Shown piece by piece: positions 56,289 through 64,000 of a DNA stretch of 64,000 nt (positions are counted from its first letter, which is position 1; each line of letters starts with the position of its first letter). The notes under the pieces were generated by a model that saw only the letters and a list, made by a program, of their open reading frames with translations, made no database searches and had not been told where the DNA came from. The stretch covers positions 1-64,000 of the forward strand of contig CALVAO010000008.1 in NCBI GenBank assembly GCA_944325515.1. The letters are read 5' to 3'. This DNA comes from Candidatus Gastranaerophilales bacterium (lineage in GTDB: Bacteria; Cyanobacteriota; Vampirovibrionia; Gastranaerophilales; Gastranaerophilaceae). Made by a program: the position numbers and the translations under genes.

Positions 56289-56579
56289 TAAATGTAAAGA
56301 AATTTTAATTCCTATTTTTCTTATTATAACTAAGTTATAGAAATATATTAATTATAATTAGAATTAAATTTTGTAAAATTATCTGGCAGGGTAGTCATAA
56401 AAATGTAAAAATATGGTATATTAATACTACCGAGATTAAGTGTAAATTTTACCCTAATTAATTAGGGAATGTAACAAAAATTTAACAAATCGTAAGATAA
56501 AGGCAATTTTTTTAAACAACTAAACTTTATATAACTGTGTAGAAGTTAAAATTATGTTTGCATATCGGAGGTAACGTGT
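56289..56579 (+). promoter_or_regulatory. Upstream region of the HEAT-repeat gene with 16-base palindrome
   Basis: No ORF is supported. CCCTAATTAATTAGGG (56452-56467) is a perfect palindrome about 110 bases upstream of the start, a likely operator. GGAGGT (56568-56573) is a strong Shine-Dalgarno sequence. Confidence 0.5.
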
Positions 56580-57437
56580 ATGGCAATTACAGTAAACGGT
56601 AAAAAGAAACAAGTCAAAAAGACTTTCCAGGAATTGATTAACGATTTAATGACATCAAGTTCTGAAAAAGTTCGTTATAATGCGGCTCGTGTTTTAGGCG
56701 AAATGGGTGACTCTAAAGCTGTAGAACCGTTGATTAATGTTTTGAAAAATGACAAGAACGGTTCGGTACGTTTATATGCTGCCCGTGCATTAGGTGAATT
56801 AGGCGATTCAAAAGCAACAGAACATCTTATTGAATCACTTAGAGAAGATAGAAACGTTGACGTTAGAGTTCGTGCAGCACGTGCACTCGGACGTCTTGGC
56901 GGCAAGATTGTTGTTGAACCTCTTGTAGAAGCTTTAAATGATGAGAATTCTCAAGTTTGTATTACAGCAACAGATGCTCTTATTGAGATTGGAGATGTTG
57001 CAACAGATGCTTTAATGAAATCTCTTGATCATGAAAAAGTTAATGTAAGATGTGACGCTACAAGAGCTTTAGGTGAAATCGGTAACAAAAAATGTGTAGA
57101 CAAGATTATTAACATGTTGTACGACGAATGGGTTAACGTTAGAATTTATGCAGTTACTTCTCTCGGAAAACTAAACGATACAAAAGCTGTTCCTGCGTTG
57201 ATTGATGTTATGAAAAATCGTTCTGAAAATGATTTAGTAAGAGCAGGTGCTGCTGCAGCTCTTGGTGTTCTAAGAGATCAAAGAGCATTGCTTCCTTTAA
57301 GAGAATTAATTATGGAAGCAGAAGAACTGGGCGAACTTGAAGATACTGCACTTAAATCTTTCAAAAAGATTATGGCTGCTAACTGGCAGGCTATTCCGGG
57401 TGCAACTCAACAGAAGAAACCGGCTCAAACATTCTAA
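56580..57437 (+). CDS. HEAT/PBS-lyase-type repeat protein
   Basis: 285 residues built of about eight 31-residue HEAT-like repeats: VRYNAARVLGEMGDSKAVEPLINVLKND, then VRLYAARALGELGDSKATEHLIESL, VRVRAARALGRLGG and so on to about residue 260. Such repeats scaffold protein-protein contacts; relatives in cyanobacteria attach phycobilins, but no phycobiliproteins are expected here. Strong translation signal and its own terminator suggest high expression. Confidence 0.9.
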   Translation: MAITVNGKKKQVKKTFQELINDLMTSSSEKVRYNAARVLGEMGDSKAVEPLINVLKNDKNGSVRLYAARALGELGDSKATEHLIESLREDRNVDVRVRAARALGRLGGKIVVEPLVEALNDENSQVCITATDALIEIGDVATDALMKSLDHEKVNVRCDATRALGEIGNKKCVDKIINMLYDEWVNVRIYAVTSLGKLNDTKAVPALIDVMKNRSENDLVRAGAAAALGVLRDQRALLPLRELIMEAEELGELEDTALKSFKKIMAANWQAIPGATQQKKPAQTF

Positions 57438-57462
57438 AATTTTAAATAGTTTAAATACAAAC

Positions 57463-57500
57463 AAAAATGCGGACTTTCACGAAAGTCTGCATTTTTGTTT
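57463..57500 (+). terminator. Intrinsic terminator after the HEAT gene
   Basis: AAAAATGCGGACTTTC-AC-GAAAGTCTGCATTTTT, with T residues following. Confidence 0.88.
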
Positions 57501-57619
57501 GTATTATGTTTAGGCGGAAATAAATTTTTATTTACATAAATTAATAAAAAGGCAATTTTGCAAAGCCAAAGAACTTTATTAATATATAGGGGATTACAGA
57601 TTATTAATAAGGAGTTTTG

Positions 57620-58945
57620 ATGGTATCAGCGGGAGTTATATTTAAACGATTTATCCAAAAGCCGGAAGTCGGGCTGCTGGTGAATTATTCAAAACTTCAA
57701 GCCGGAGAAAGAGTTTTGTTTTGTGAAGGAAAAATTAAGGACAAAATTATTCCTAAAGATTTTGCTGCAGATCTTGGAACTGCATCTATTCAGATAAGCA
57801 GAGATTTAGAAAAACATTTTCCAAAGGCACAGGCTCAGATAAAAACCGTCTTTGGCAATTTAAAATCTGTTGATAAAATCCAAAATAGAGCAAAAGGACC
57901 TGTATCCATTGCTCCTAAAATTTTAAGAGGAGTTAAAAGCGGAGAAGTCAACTCTTTTGAGAGTGCAAAAGCTTTTATTCTTGACGGAATAGGCTCAAGA
58001 GTTATTACAAAATCTCTGGATAAATTAGATAAAAAACAAATTAAAAATATGATTGAGAGTTTGAAAATTAATAACGAGCCGTTAAGCAGTAAACAGAAGA
58101 TTTTGCTGGAAAAATATATTTATCAGCGCAAAATGACACCGTCAGAAGAATTGGAAGCTTTTCCGTTATTTGAAAAATTTGCACAGCTGTTGATTGAAAA
58201 ACGTTCAAAACAGGTTGTTGATAATTTGAGTCTTTCTATCATAAAAAATCGTATGATAAAAGAAGGGCTTACATTGGAACAAATTAAAAAGCAGGGATTG
58301 CTTCCGGATGATTTAATACAACGTTTAAAAAATGAAAAAATTGAACCGCTGGAAGTTACTTTGATTAATAACTATAGAGGCATGAACGGTTTGCCGGAGT
58401 TTAGCAGCAGGCAAATTCAAGCTTTAAGAAAAGTTACAGGCGGAAAAGTAATTATTCACTCAAGGGCAGATCTTGCGGATTATGAAAAGTTTCCGCGTAC
58501 GGCTTATTCAAAAGAGGAGTTAAAAGAATTTGCCGTTAAACCTTCCGGCTACAGAACCGCACAAATGAATATAATACATAAAGATGGTACTTTAGGCGAA
58601 ATTCAGTTTAGAGGCAGTTATACAAATATGATTGGGGAATACGAGCATATTGCCTATGATTTAAGACAGGGCAAAAATACATTAGGTCCTATATTTGATA
58701 ACTTTAAATCTGCAATTTCAAAATTAACGCCCGAAGAGTATAATGAATATAATAAATATTTAGAAAAATGTTATAATTATTACAATAGATTAGAACTGGG
58801 GCTTCCTGCAATAAAACCGAAGCTTCCGCGAAAGTTTGATAAAATATTGTCAGAAGAAAGTATGAAAAAATTACATGATACAAATGAAGCCAGGCTTCAC
58901 AAGCTTAAAGAAGGTTTTAAACCACATTTTGAAGAAGTTGCTTAA
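57620..58945 (+). CDS. RelA/SpoT synthetase-fold protein with large insertion
   Basis: 441 residues from ATG 57620 (after AAGGAG). Split motifs match (p)ppGpp-synthetase domains: RAKGPVSIAPKILRG (Lys92, Ser96, Lys100) for RxKxxxSIxxK; DGIGSRV (Asp122-x-x-Gly-x-Arg127) for DIxGxR; PSGYRTAQ (Tyr311) for the GYxSxH loop; GEIQFRG (Glu327, Arg331) for EIQxRT; and EYEHIAYD (His343) for the final H. Residues about 130-285 are a mainly helical insertion between the second and third motifs. No HD hydrolase, TGS or ACT domain is present, so it would be a small alarmone synthetase type or a toxSAS-like nucleotide pyrophosphokinase. The partner gene follows 12 bases later. Confidence 0.65.
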   Translation: MVSAGVIFKRFIQKPEVGLLVNYSKLQAGERVLFCEGKIKDKIIPKDFAADLGTASIQISRDLEKHFPKAQAQIKTVFGNLKSVDKIQNRAKGPVSIAPKILRGVKSGEVNSFESAKAFILDGIGSRVITKSLDKLDKKQIKNMIESLKINNEPLSSKQKILLEKYIYQRKMTPSEELEAFPLFEKFAQLLIEKRSKQVVDNLSLSIIKNRMIKEGLTLEQIKKQGLLPDDLIQRLKNEKIEPLEVTLINNYRGMNGLPEFSSRQIQALRKVTGGKVIIHSRADLADYEKFPRTAYSKEELKEFAVKPSGYRTAQMNIIHKDGTLGEIQFRGSYTNMIGEYEHIAYDLRQGKNTLGPIFDNFKSAISKLTPEEYNEYNKYLEKCYNYYNRLELGLPAIKPKLPRKFDKILSEESMKKLHDTNEARLHKLKEGFKPHFEEVA

Positions 58946-58957
58946 TAAGGATTTGGT

Positions 58958-59368
58958 ATGATAAAATACGATATAATAAGACTTGACAATAAGAATATAA
59001 AATTTATTCCCAGAGGAATGACGAATATGAAATTTTCACAGGAGCTTGATAAAGTAATCTCTAAGATTAAAGAACGTATTGAAAAAGAAATTCCCGATAC
59101 AGGCTATTTTAGGAATTTTGCGGAAGACCTTGCCAATAAAGATGACAATCTTTTTGCAAAATCTGTTTCGCTGGCTGTAGAGCGGGACGAAAATGTTGAT
59201 GGTAATGCACTTTTGCTGGTATCAGTTCTTCATCCTGCAATAAATATAGATGCATCTTCAATGCTGGCATGCGGAAAACGCGGACAGTTATTGGAATACA
59301 TGAATAAAGAAGGTTTTAAAGATGAAGTTGTAAAAAGAATTCATGAACTTGCGGATTCTTTTTTATAA
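58958..59368 (+). CDS. Small protein paired with the RelA/SpoT-like gene
   Basis: 136 residues with no recognised family. AAGGATTTGGT precedes ATG; an internal ATG at 59006 starts a 120-residue form. The sequence is mixed helical, mildly acidic (FSQELDKVISKIKERIEKEIPDTGYF... VSLAVERDENVDGNALLLVSVLHPAINIDASSMLACG). Tight linkage after a synthetase-like gene suggests an antitoxin or regulator, but this rests on position only. Confidence 0.6.
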   Translation: MIKYDIIRLDNKNIKFIPRGMTNMKFSQELDKVISKIKERIEKEIPDTGYFRNFAEDLANKDDNLFAKSVSLAVERDENVDGNALLLVSVLHPAINIDASSMLACGKRGQLLEYMNKEGFKDEVVKRIHELADSFL

Positions 59369-59377
59369 AAAACTTAG

Positions 59378-59410
59378 CGGGCGGATTTTCTGAAAAAATC
59401 CGCCCGTTTG
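59378..59410 (+). terminator. Terminator after the RelA/SpoT-like pair
   Basis: CGGGCGGATTTT-CTGA-AAAAATCCGCCCG then TTTG. It lies in the convergent gap with the dehydrogenase gene. Confidence 0.8.
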
Positions 59411-59413
59411 CTC

Positions 59414-60379
59414 TTACATTTTAATTAATATTTTTATGCTTTCTTTGGATTTATTAGCTTCAAAAGCCTCCAGCGCATCATCTATTGAATATGTTTTTGT
59501 AATAAATGGTTTAAAATTAATTCTATTGTTTTTCAAAAGTCTTAATGCGGGAGCAAATTGTCCGCAGCGAGAGCCTAAAACAGTAATTTCATCTATTACA
59601 ATCGGAGCAAGATTTAGTTCTTTTCCGCTTGCTACAGTACTTTTTAAGACAAGCACGCCTCGCGGTTTTGTTAATGCCATAGAGGTTTCAAAGCCGGAAG
59701 CGGTTCCTGTTGCTTCTACTACGACATCATATATTTTTTGTGGGGTAAATGTATTTAGCAGCTGAGTTTTTACTCCCTGCTCTTTTGCAATGTCGAGTTT
59801 GTTCTGGTGTTTGCCGACAAGAAGTACATCAAAATTTTGCGCTTGAAGAGTTAGTGCTGTTGTTAAGCCTAATTTTCCATCTCCGAGGACAAGAACTTTT
59901 GCAGTCGGTTCGATGTGAAGCTGTTCTGTTATTTCACAGGCTGCGGCAAGCGGTTCTACAAAAACTGCCTGTTCATCCAGTACATTATCCGGTACTTCAA
60001 ACAAAACATTAGTTGGCATTGTCATATATTCAGCAAAGCAGCCGTCCTTTTCCCAGATTCCTAAAGTATGTCTGTTGGGACAATGGCGGTAATTCTTTTT
60101 GGCACACCATTCACAGGACGGATCATCACAGCCGTAGCTGATTTCTGCAACAACTCTTTTCCCGACAAGAGATTTGTCTTCCCCGTTAACTTCTTCTACA
60201 ACGCCGACAAATTCGTGCCCTAAAATTCCAACATAGCCCATATAACCTTTAGTGATTTCATAATCTGTGTTACAAATTCCGCCAAGAGTAACTCTTATTA
60301 GAGCTTCGCCTTTTTGCGGAACTGGTTTGGGATAATTTTTATCTAACTTTAGTTCATTATCAAAAACAATTGCTTTCAT
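59414..60379 (-). CDS. Zinc-dependent medium-chain dehydrogenase
   Basis: 321 residues from ATG 60379 (after GGGAG). LGGICNTDYEI has Cys and Asp at the catalytic zinc site, GILGHEFVGVV the His-Glu pair, CDDPSCEWCAKKNYRHC a variant structural zinc site, and VLVLGDGKLGLTTALTLQAQ the nucleotide-binding fold. It belongs to the same superfamily as the gene at 46301 but is not closely related. Substrate unknown. Confidence 0.83.
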   Translation of the reverse strand: MKAIVFDNELKLDKNYPKPVPQKGEALIRVTLGGICNTDYEITKGYMGYVGILGHEFVGVVEEVNGEDKSLVGKRVVAEISYGCDDPSCEWCAKKNYRHCPNRHTLGIWEKDGCFAEYMTMPTNVLFEVPDNVLDEQAVFVEPLAAACEITEQLHIEPTAKVLVLGDGKLGLTTALTLQAQNFDVLLVGKHQNKLDIAKEQGVKTQLLNTFTPQKIYDVVVEATGTASGFETSMALTKPRGVLVLKSTVASGKELNLAPIVIDEITVLGSRCGQFAPALRLLKNNRINFKPFITKTYSIDDALEAFEANKSKESIKILIKM

Positions 60380-60460
60380 TAATTTAACTCCCTTCAATAA
60401 GAAAATACCATAAATACAAGACTTTAGGTTAAGATGTAAAAAACTCTTTACAATTCATAG

Positions 60461-60488
60461 TTGGATTTTGAAAATGTAGTAGTATATT
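60461..60488 (+). promoter_or_regulatory. Promoter upstream of the CxxC-protein gene
   Basis: TTGGAT, 16 bases, TATATT. About 95 bases of leader follow before the ATG, including AGGGAAA/TTTACCC-type complementary stretches. Confidence 0.5.
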
Positions 60489-60583
60489 TTTGTACTCGAT
60501 TTTGAAACAAGGGAAACCGCGTAGGATAAATCTTTTAAAGGTACAGGGAAAGTTTTACCCGTTTAAATTTTATAGGAGGTTTT

Positions 60584-60961
60584 ATGAGGCATTGCTGCCA
60601 ATTTAAGCCCGATGATATTTATTATCTGAGGGATAATGATTTATTTTCATCCAGACAGTTAGCAATAGGTTTCTGCCCTATTTGTAAAAAACCTGTTGCA
60701 GAACTTACGGAATGGCGATTTGATGGAATTCTAAATAAAATTACTTCTTCCGGAATTAATGCAAATGATTTAATGCTAAAACACAACAGTGAAATCATCT
60801 ATTCCCAGAAAGAATGTAATTACAGAAGATTTAAATCAAAACCTTTTGGCTGGAAATACGGGCTTAATAAACAGGCTAAATCCGGCGGTAAAAACATGGT
60901 AAAACAATATGCATGTGATTTTTATGGCAACAAGGAATTAATTAAGTCTTCTCCTTGCTAA
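60584..60961 (+). CDS. Hypothetical CxxC protein
   Basis: 125 residues. CPICKKPVAEL near residue 31 is a zinc-ribbon-like knuckle; the N-terminal CC and the C-terminal SSPC add cysteines. Basic C-terminal half. ATAGGAGGTTTT gives a very good translation start. Function not recognised. Likely an accessory or mobile-element-associated gene. Confidence 0.6.
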   Translation: MRHCCQFKPDDIYYLRDNDLFSSRQLAIGFCPICKKPVAELTEWRFDGILNKITSSGINANDLMLKHNSEIIYSQKECNYRRFKSKPFGWKYGLNKQAKSGGKNMVKQYACDFYGNKELIKSSPC

Positions 60962-60978
60962 ATATATGTTATATTTCT

Positions 60979-61066
60979 TTGATTGAGGGTTTTGTTTCAC
61001 CTTTCTCTCTCGTAACACTCCTGGTGTTTTCTATATATTTACCCCTGCCCTCAATCTTTTTTTTAT
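60979..61066 (+). terminator. Large hairpin with T run after the CxxC gene
   Basis: GATTGAGGG (near 60982) pairs with CCCTCAATC (61048-61056) across a loop of about 60 bases, followed by T8. The inner arm holds TTTACCCCTGCCCTCA, the motif also seen at 116-135 and, reversed and partly, at 23351-23363. Confidence 0.6.
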
Positions 61067-61156
61067 TAATGATTATGAGGAATAAAGAGTGAATGATTAT
61101 TTATAAAATATACTATAGAACAATAGCTCTTTACACTTTGTCAAAAAGGGATTTTT

Positions 61157-61450
61157 ATGTCAAAAAATAACAACAAACAAAATGTAAACCAAAAACACAT
61201 TGAATTCTACAACAAAGCCCTTGATATTCTGGAATTTATCCTTGACGAATTTTCTCGAGAGCTTACAAGAGCAGATATAGAGTTTTTAGAGCTGTCAAAA
61301 AATTCTATTTCTGTTCTTGATTTCTTAATTTCTTCAATTGGTAAAGTCCAAAAGGGGCAGCGGCTTGCACTCGGGCTTGATGACGAAACAACTGTAAATG
61401 AAGAACCGGAAATTAATATTGTGGAAGGATTAACAGAAGACAAAATATAA
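61157..61450 (+). CDS. Small hypothetical protein
   Basis: 97 residues, mostly helical, acidic C-terminus (ALDILEFILDEFSRELTRADIEFLELSKNSISVLDFLISSIGKVQKGQ). AGGGA precedes ATG. It lies 11 bases upstream of the next translation start, so probably cotranscribed. No family recognised. Confidence 0.6.
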   Translation: MSKNNNKQNVNQKHIEFYNKALDILEFILDEFSRELTRADIEFLELSKNSISVLDFLISSIGKVQKGQRLALGLDDETTVNEEPEINIVEGLTEDKI

Positions 61451-61461
61451 AAGGAGATTTT

Positions 61462-62588
61462 ATGAGTTATTTAGATGATTATATAGAGAGTTGCTGCAAG
61501 AACGTGATTATCAGATTGCAGAAAAAATACTAAATGATATTGTTACGAATTTTATTCAGAACAAAAACAACACAATTTCTAATACCAGTGAATGTGCAGG
61601 TACTTATCCGGTAAGCGGTTATACCAGAGAAGATGGTACGGAAGTAAGAGGCTATATCAGAACTTGCGGAGCTGCACATGCCGGAAATTCTCAAAGTAGT
61701 AAAAATGTGAAAAAAGAAACTTATAAGCAAAACAATGAAGAAAATGACTGGCACAATGTTGAATTGGATGAAATAGACAGACTGCTGTATAAAGATATTG
61801 CAGACTATACAAATATGCTGCAAGACGGCTCTGTCCTGGAAGGACGTGTAGAAAAATTCGGTGATAATAAATTATCTGTTGTTGAAGCAGTGCAAAAAGA
61901 AGCGGCACAACTGGATGCAGGTAATGAACAATTACCTGCAAAAGATTATTACAAAATAGCATTGGATTTAGCGGAAAATCCCGAAAAAGTTGTAAGCAAC
62001 GACCGAAACCAAGTATATAAATCGGGCAATTTGCCGGAATCGTTAAATCAAAAAGTTGTATTTGATAAAATTGCACAAGGCTTAAAAATTGATGCAAATA
62101 ATCCGAATAACATAGAAGTATTCAAAAATACAACAGTAGTTGCGCCGGAGCCGGATTCTAAGCTTATACAAGTAATAAAACGCTCAGATAAAATAAAAAA
62201 TTTAATTAAATCCGAATATGAAAATATTGTGAACGGAGAGTATAAAAATCAATATTTTAAGAATGGTCTTGCCTTTGAAGCACCCGGTGGTGAAAAGATT
62301 TTTAGTAAACAATGGCGGGATAAAATGACTTTATTTGGCGTATTACATAATGTTGATATATATGACCTAAAACAAGATGCGGATGATTCAATTACGCTGA
62401 TTATTAGTGATTATTTTGATTTTGAACATTGGAATATTAATAAAAAAGATAATCTTTTTAATATTGGCATAAAATATGTTAACAATAATGCAAATAATCA
62501 GCAAAATAGAGGTAGGCTTGAACCATATATACTTTATATTCCGATAAGATTTAGTCAAGAAGAATTAAGAGAACAATTTTTTAAATAA
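61462..62588 (+). pseudogene. Accessory protein gene with apparent early frameshift
   Basis: AAGGAG at 61451-61456 serves the ATG at 61462, whose frame gives MSYLDDYIES and stops after 23 codons. The main 365-residue frame opens only at TTG 61491, with no ribosome site, and continues QERDYQIAEKILNDIV. Loss of one base near 61489 explains both. The long frame has the VSGYTREDGTEVRGYIRT motif common in accessory proteins, and a C-terminal domain (FDFEHWNI...NNNANNQQNRGRLEPYILYIPIRF) that is partly duplicated downstream. It could be a sequencing error, a decayed gene or a real alternative start. Function unknown; a polymorphic-toxin-like architecture is possible. Confidence 0.55.
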
Positions 62589-63026
62589 AAATGATAAATA
62601 GTAAATAGGAAATAGATATATTGCAAAATAATAGTAATAACATTTACAACAAGTTGTAGTAAGTAATAGAAAATAATGTATTAATGAAATGAAAAATATA
62701 CAGTTATAAAAACGATTTTTTAATAAAAATTGAGAATGTACATTTATTTTCTTATTTGCGTGTTTTTGTTTTATAAATATTATTATTGCTGCTAATATTG
62801 CGATAATTGCTGAACAGAATAGAATACAATAGTATATAGCAGCAATGAACAAAATTAAAATTCCTAATCCTGGAAATACAAAATCCCAATCTGCAAGACA
62901 CCATATCCATATCATAGAATATGTGACTATGAAAAATGAAGCTGGAGGTATGATTAATATATGCATAGCATGGTACTTTTTAAGCTTCATTAAAAAGTTG
63001 TATAATATTTTCAAGTATTTAATCAT
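62565..63026 (-). CDS. Small membrane protein, copy 1
   Basis: 153 residues with four hydrophobic segments. Very AT-rich. The 3' end overlaps the converging accessory gene by 24 bases. A second, frameshifted copy lies at 63327-63787. Clean ATG start (MIKYLKILYNFLMKLKKYHAMHILIIPPA). Function unknown; the constant pairing with the convergent C-terminal domain suggests the two act as a unit. Confidence 0.55.
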   Translation of the reverse strand: MIKYLKILYNFLMKLKKYHAMHILIIPPASFFIVTYSMIWIWCLADWDFVFPGLGILILFIAAIYYCILFCSAIIAILAAIIIFIKQKHANKKINVHSQFLLKNRFYNCIFFISLIHYFLLLTTTCCKCYYYYFAIYLFPIYYLSFLFKKLFS

Positions 63027-63155
63027 GAGAATATTTTACAATATATTTTCCGAATTTACAAGGGGGTGGATGTGGTAAAAAGTAGCAACTATCGGCTGCA
63101 AAAGTAATACAACAATTGTGTTAGGAACAAATAGTCTTTTCCAATTTATTTATTT

Positions 63156-63172
63156 GTTGGGTTTCACCCAAC
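63156..63172. repeat. Short palindrome GTTGGGT-TTC-ACCCAAC
   Basis: Perfect 7-bp stem followed by CTACTGCTGG, at the left edge of the duplicated C-terminal fragment. It resembles the small Gly-Phe-Thr-Gln-Pro-coding repeat units widespread in bacteria. Confidence 0.6.
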
Positions 63173-63179
63173 CTACTGC

Positions 63180-63341
63180 TGGTTTAAGAATAAAGAGAAT
63201 GGTTTTAAAAATATATTAATAAAGAAAATAAATAATAATGCTGATAGTCAACAAAAAGCTGGTAAATTAAAACCTTATGTATTATATATACCTATAGAAA
63301 TCAAATATGAAGAAATAAAAGAAATATTATCTGAAAAATAA
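63180..63341 (+). pseudogene. C-terminal remnant of an accessory-protein paralogue
   Basis: The frame ending at 63341 reads WFKNKENGFKNILIKKINNNADSQQ, then KAGKLKPYVLYIPIEIKYEEIKEIL, matching the end of the protein at 61462-62588 (NIGIKYVNNNANNQQ; RGRLEPYILYIPI). There is no start codon or upstream domain, so it is an orphan C-terminal tip. Confidence 0.75.
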
Positions 63342-63787
63342 ATATCCCCAAGGCAAAAGAAACATCATATAAGAATAATCATATAAAGATATTGGAAATT
63401 CTATCTTGTTGCCAGATATGATAATTAAATAATTGACAAGTGTTAATATATATATAATATTATAGAATTTACTATTCAACAAAAAATTTGATTTAACATA
63501 TAGTTTTCTGTTTTGTATATATTGTATAATGAGAATTAAAATTTCAACAAACAATGCAGTGAATACAGAAAAAATTGCTATTGCTAAATAAATTATAAAA
63601 AGTACAAAGGAAATCAACCCTGCTTCATAAATATCATTAGTAGATCTTCCATCGATTATAATAATAATCCAAATAAAATATGGAATATTATAAAAAATAG
63701 AGCTGAAGGTATGATTAATATATGTATGGCGTGGTACTTTTTAAGCTTCATTAACAGATTGTAAAAGAATTTCAAGTATTTAATCAT
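63327..63787 (-). pseudogene. Small membrane protein, copy 2, frameshifted
   Basis: The start at 63787 reads MIKYLKFFYNLLMKLKKYHA, then IHILIIPSALFF, as in copy 1. The frame is then lost in a T run near 63690 and continues in another frame to the stop at 63327 (LFIIYLAIAIFSVFTAL...NFLLNSKFYNIIYILTLVNYLIII). Copy 1 has QFLLKNRFYNCIFFISLIHYFLLL at the matching place. Confidence 0.7.
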
Positions 63788-63864
63788 AGGAATATTTTAC
63801 AATATATTTTCCAACCTTGCAAGGGCAGAATTAAAAAATTATAACTTTTTTAAGAAGGAGCTTT

Positions 63865-64000
63865 ATGGTAAAAGTTTTAATTCCGAGGGATAGTGAGTTT
63901 TGTTTGTATAAAAATGAGTGTAAAAATTTATACGAAAAGGTTCAACATAAAATTCATGATACAAACACTTTTGAGTTTATTTGTGCGAATACTTTTTTTT
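63865..64000 (+). CDS. Partial CDS running off the right edge
   Basis: ATG at 63865 after AAGGAG; reads MVKVLIPRDSEFCLYKNECKNL, then YEKVQHKIHDTNTFEFICANTFF to the end of the window. No family recognised from 45 residues. Confidence 0.6.
   Translation, partial: MVKVLIPRDSEFCLYKNECKNLYEKVQHKIHDTNTFEFICANTFF

Overview
The window is AT-rich bacterial chromosome. The gene set points to a Gram-negative-type, flagellated, probably anaerobic lineage near Cyanobacteria, most likely Vampirovibrionia/Gastranaerophilales ('Melainabacteria'). The supporting genes are flgB/flgC rod genes, fliL-fliM-fliN, a flagellin, minC-minD-minE, an SLH-domain envelope protein, a YidC with a large extra-membrane insert, a PBS-lyase/HEAT-repeat protein, an AMIN-domain protein, many Fe-S proteins and no respiratory oxidase genes. 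This placement is inference from gene content; no rRNA gene is present to settle it.

Layout. 1-4533: C-rich leader and a 1420-residue flagellin whose centre is RTX-like glycine/aspartate repeats. 4702-8226: SLH protein and a transglutaminase-fold protein. 8392-10672: minC-minD-minE. 10706-13530: DHA2-type efflux pump, prephenate-dehydratase-like protein and a small ORF. 13527-15794: four flagellar rod genes. 15962-16276: three tRNAs (Thr-UGU, Thr-GGU, Tyr-GUA). 16659-23321: a Tat-exported aldo/keto reductase, a NapH-like polyferredoxin, tatA, tatC, larB, a LarC1-only larC, a nickel ECF component and larE. 23325-35557: a perfect 29-bp inverted-repeat element, a degenerate tyrosine recombinase and a mosaic surface-glycan locus (nucleotidyltransferase-kinase fusion, HAD, three related glycosyltransferase-like proteins, a KpsC-like protein, an acyltransferase with an (AG)15 tract, a GT2 and an MsbA-like exporter). 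35775-44798: AMIN protein, DUF4127 protein, uvrA, uvrC, panE-like and neuA-like genes. 44764-50781: acyltransferase, XRE regulator, zinc dehydrogenase, three secreted proteins (SpoIID-like, inactive M48-like, unknown) and queA. 50869-54414: XRE regulator, yidC, fliN-fliM-fliL. 54639-60397: histidine kinase, HEAT protein, RelA/SpoT-like protein with a small partner, zinc dehydrogenase. 60584-64000: accessory genes of unknown function with a duplicated, decayed module at the right end.

The most unusual items are the RTX-type giant flagellin, the inverted-repeat/recombinase head of the glycan locus combined with a dinucleotide tract inside it, and a RelA/SpoT-synthetase-like gene with an approximately 190-residue insertion and a tightly linked small partner. 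The repeated -10/ATG spacing that suggests leaderless mRNAs, and several enzymes that lack family-defining catalytic residues (the prephenate dehydratase, M48 and recombinase homologues), also stand out. All functional statements are read from sequence motifs by eye; no database search was run.
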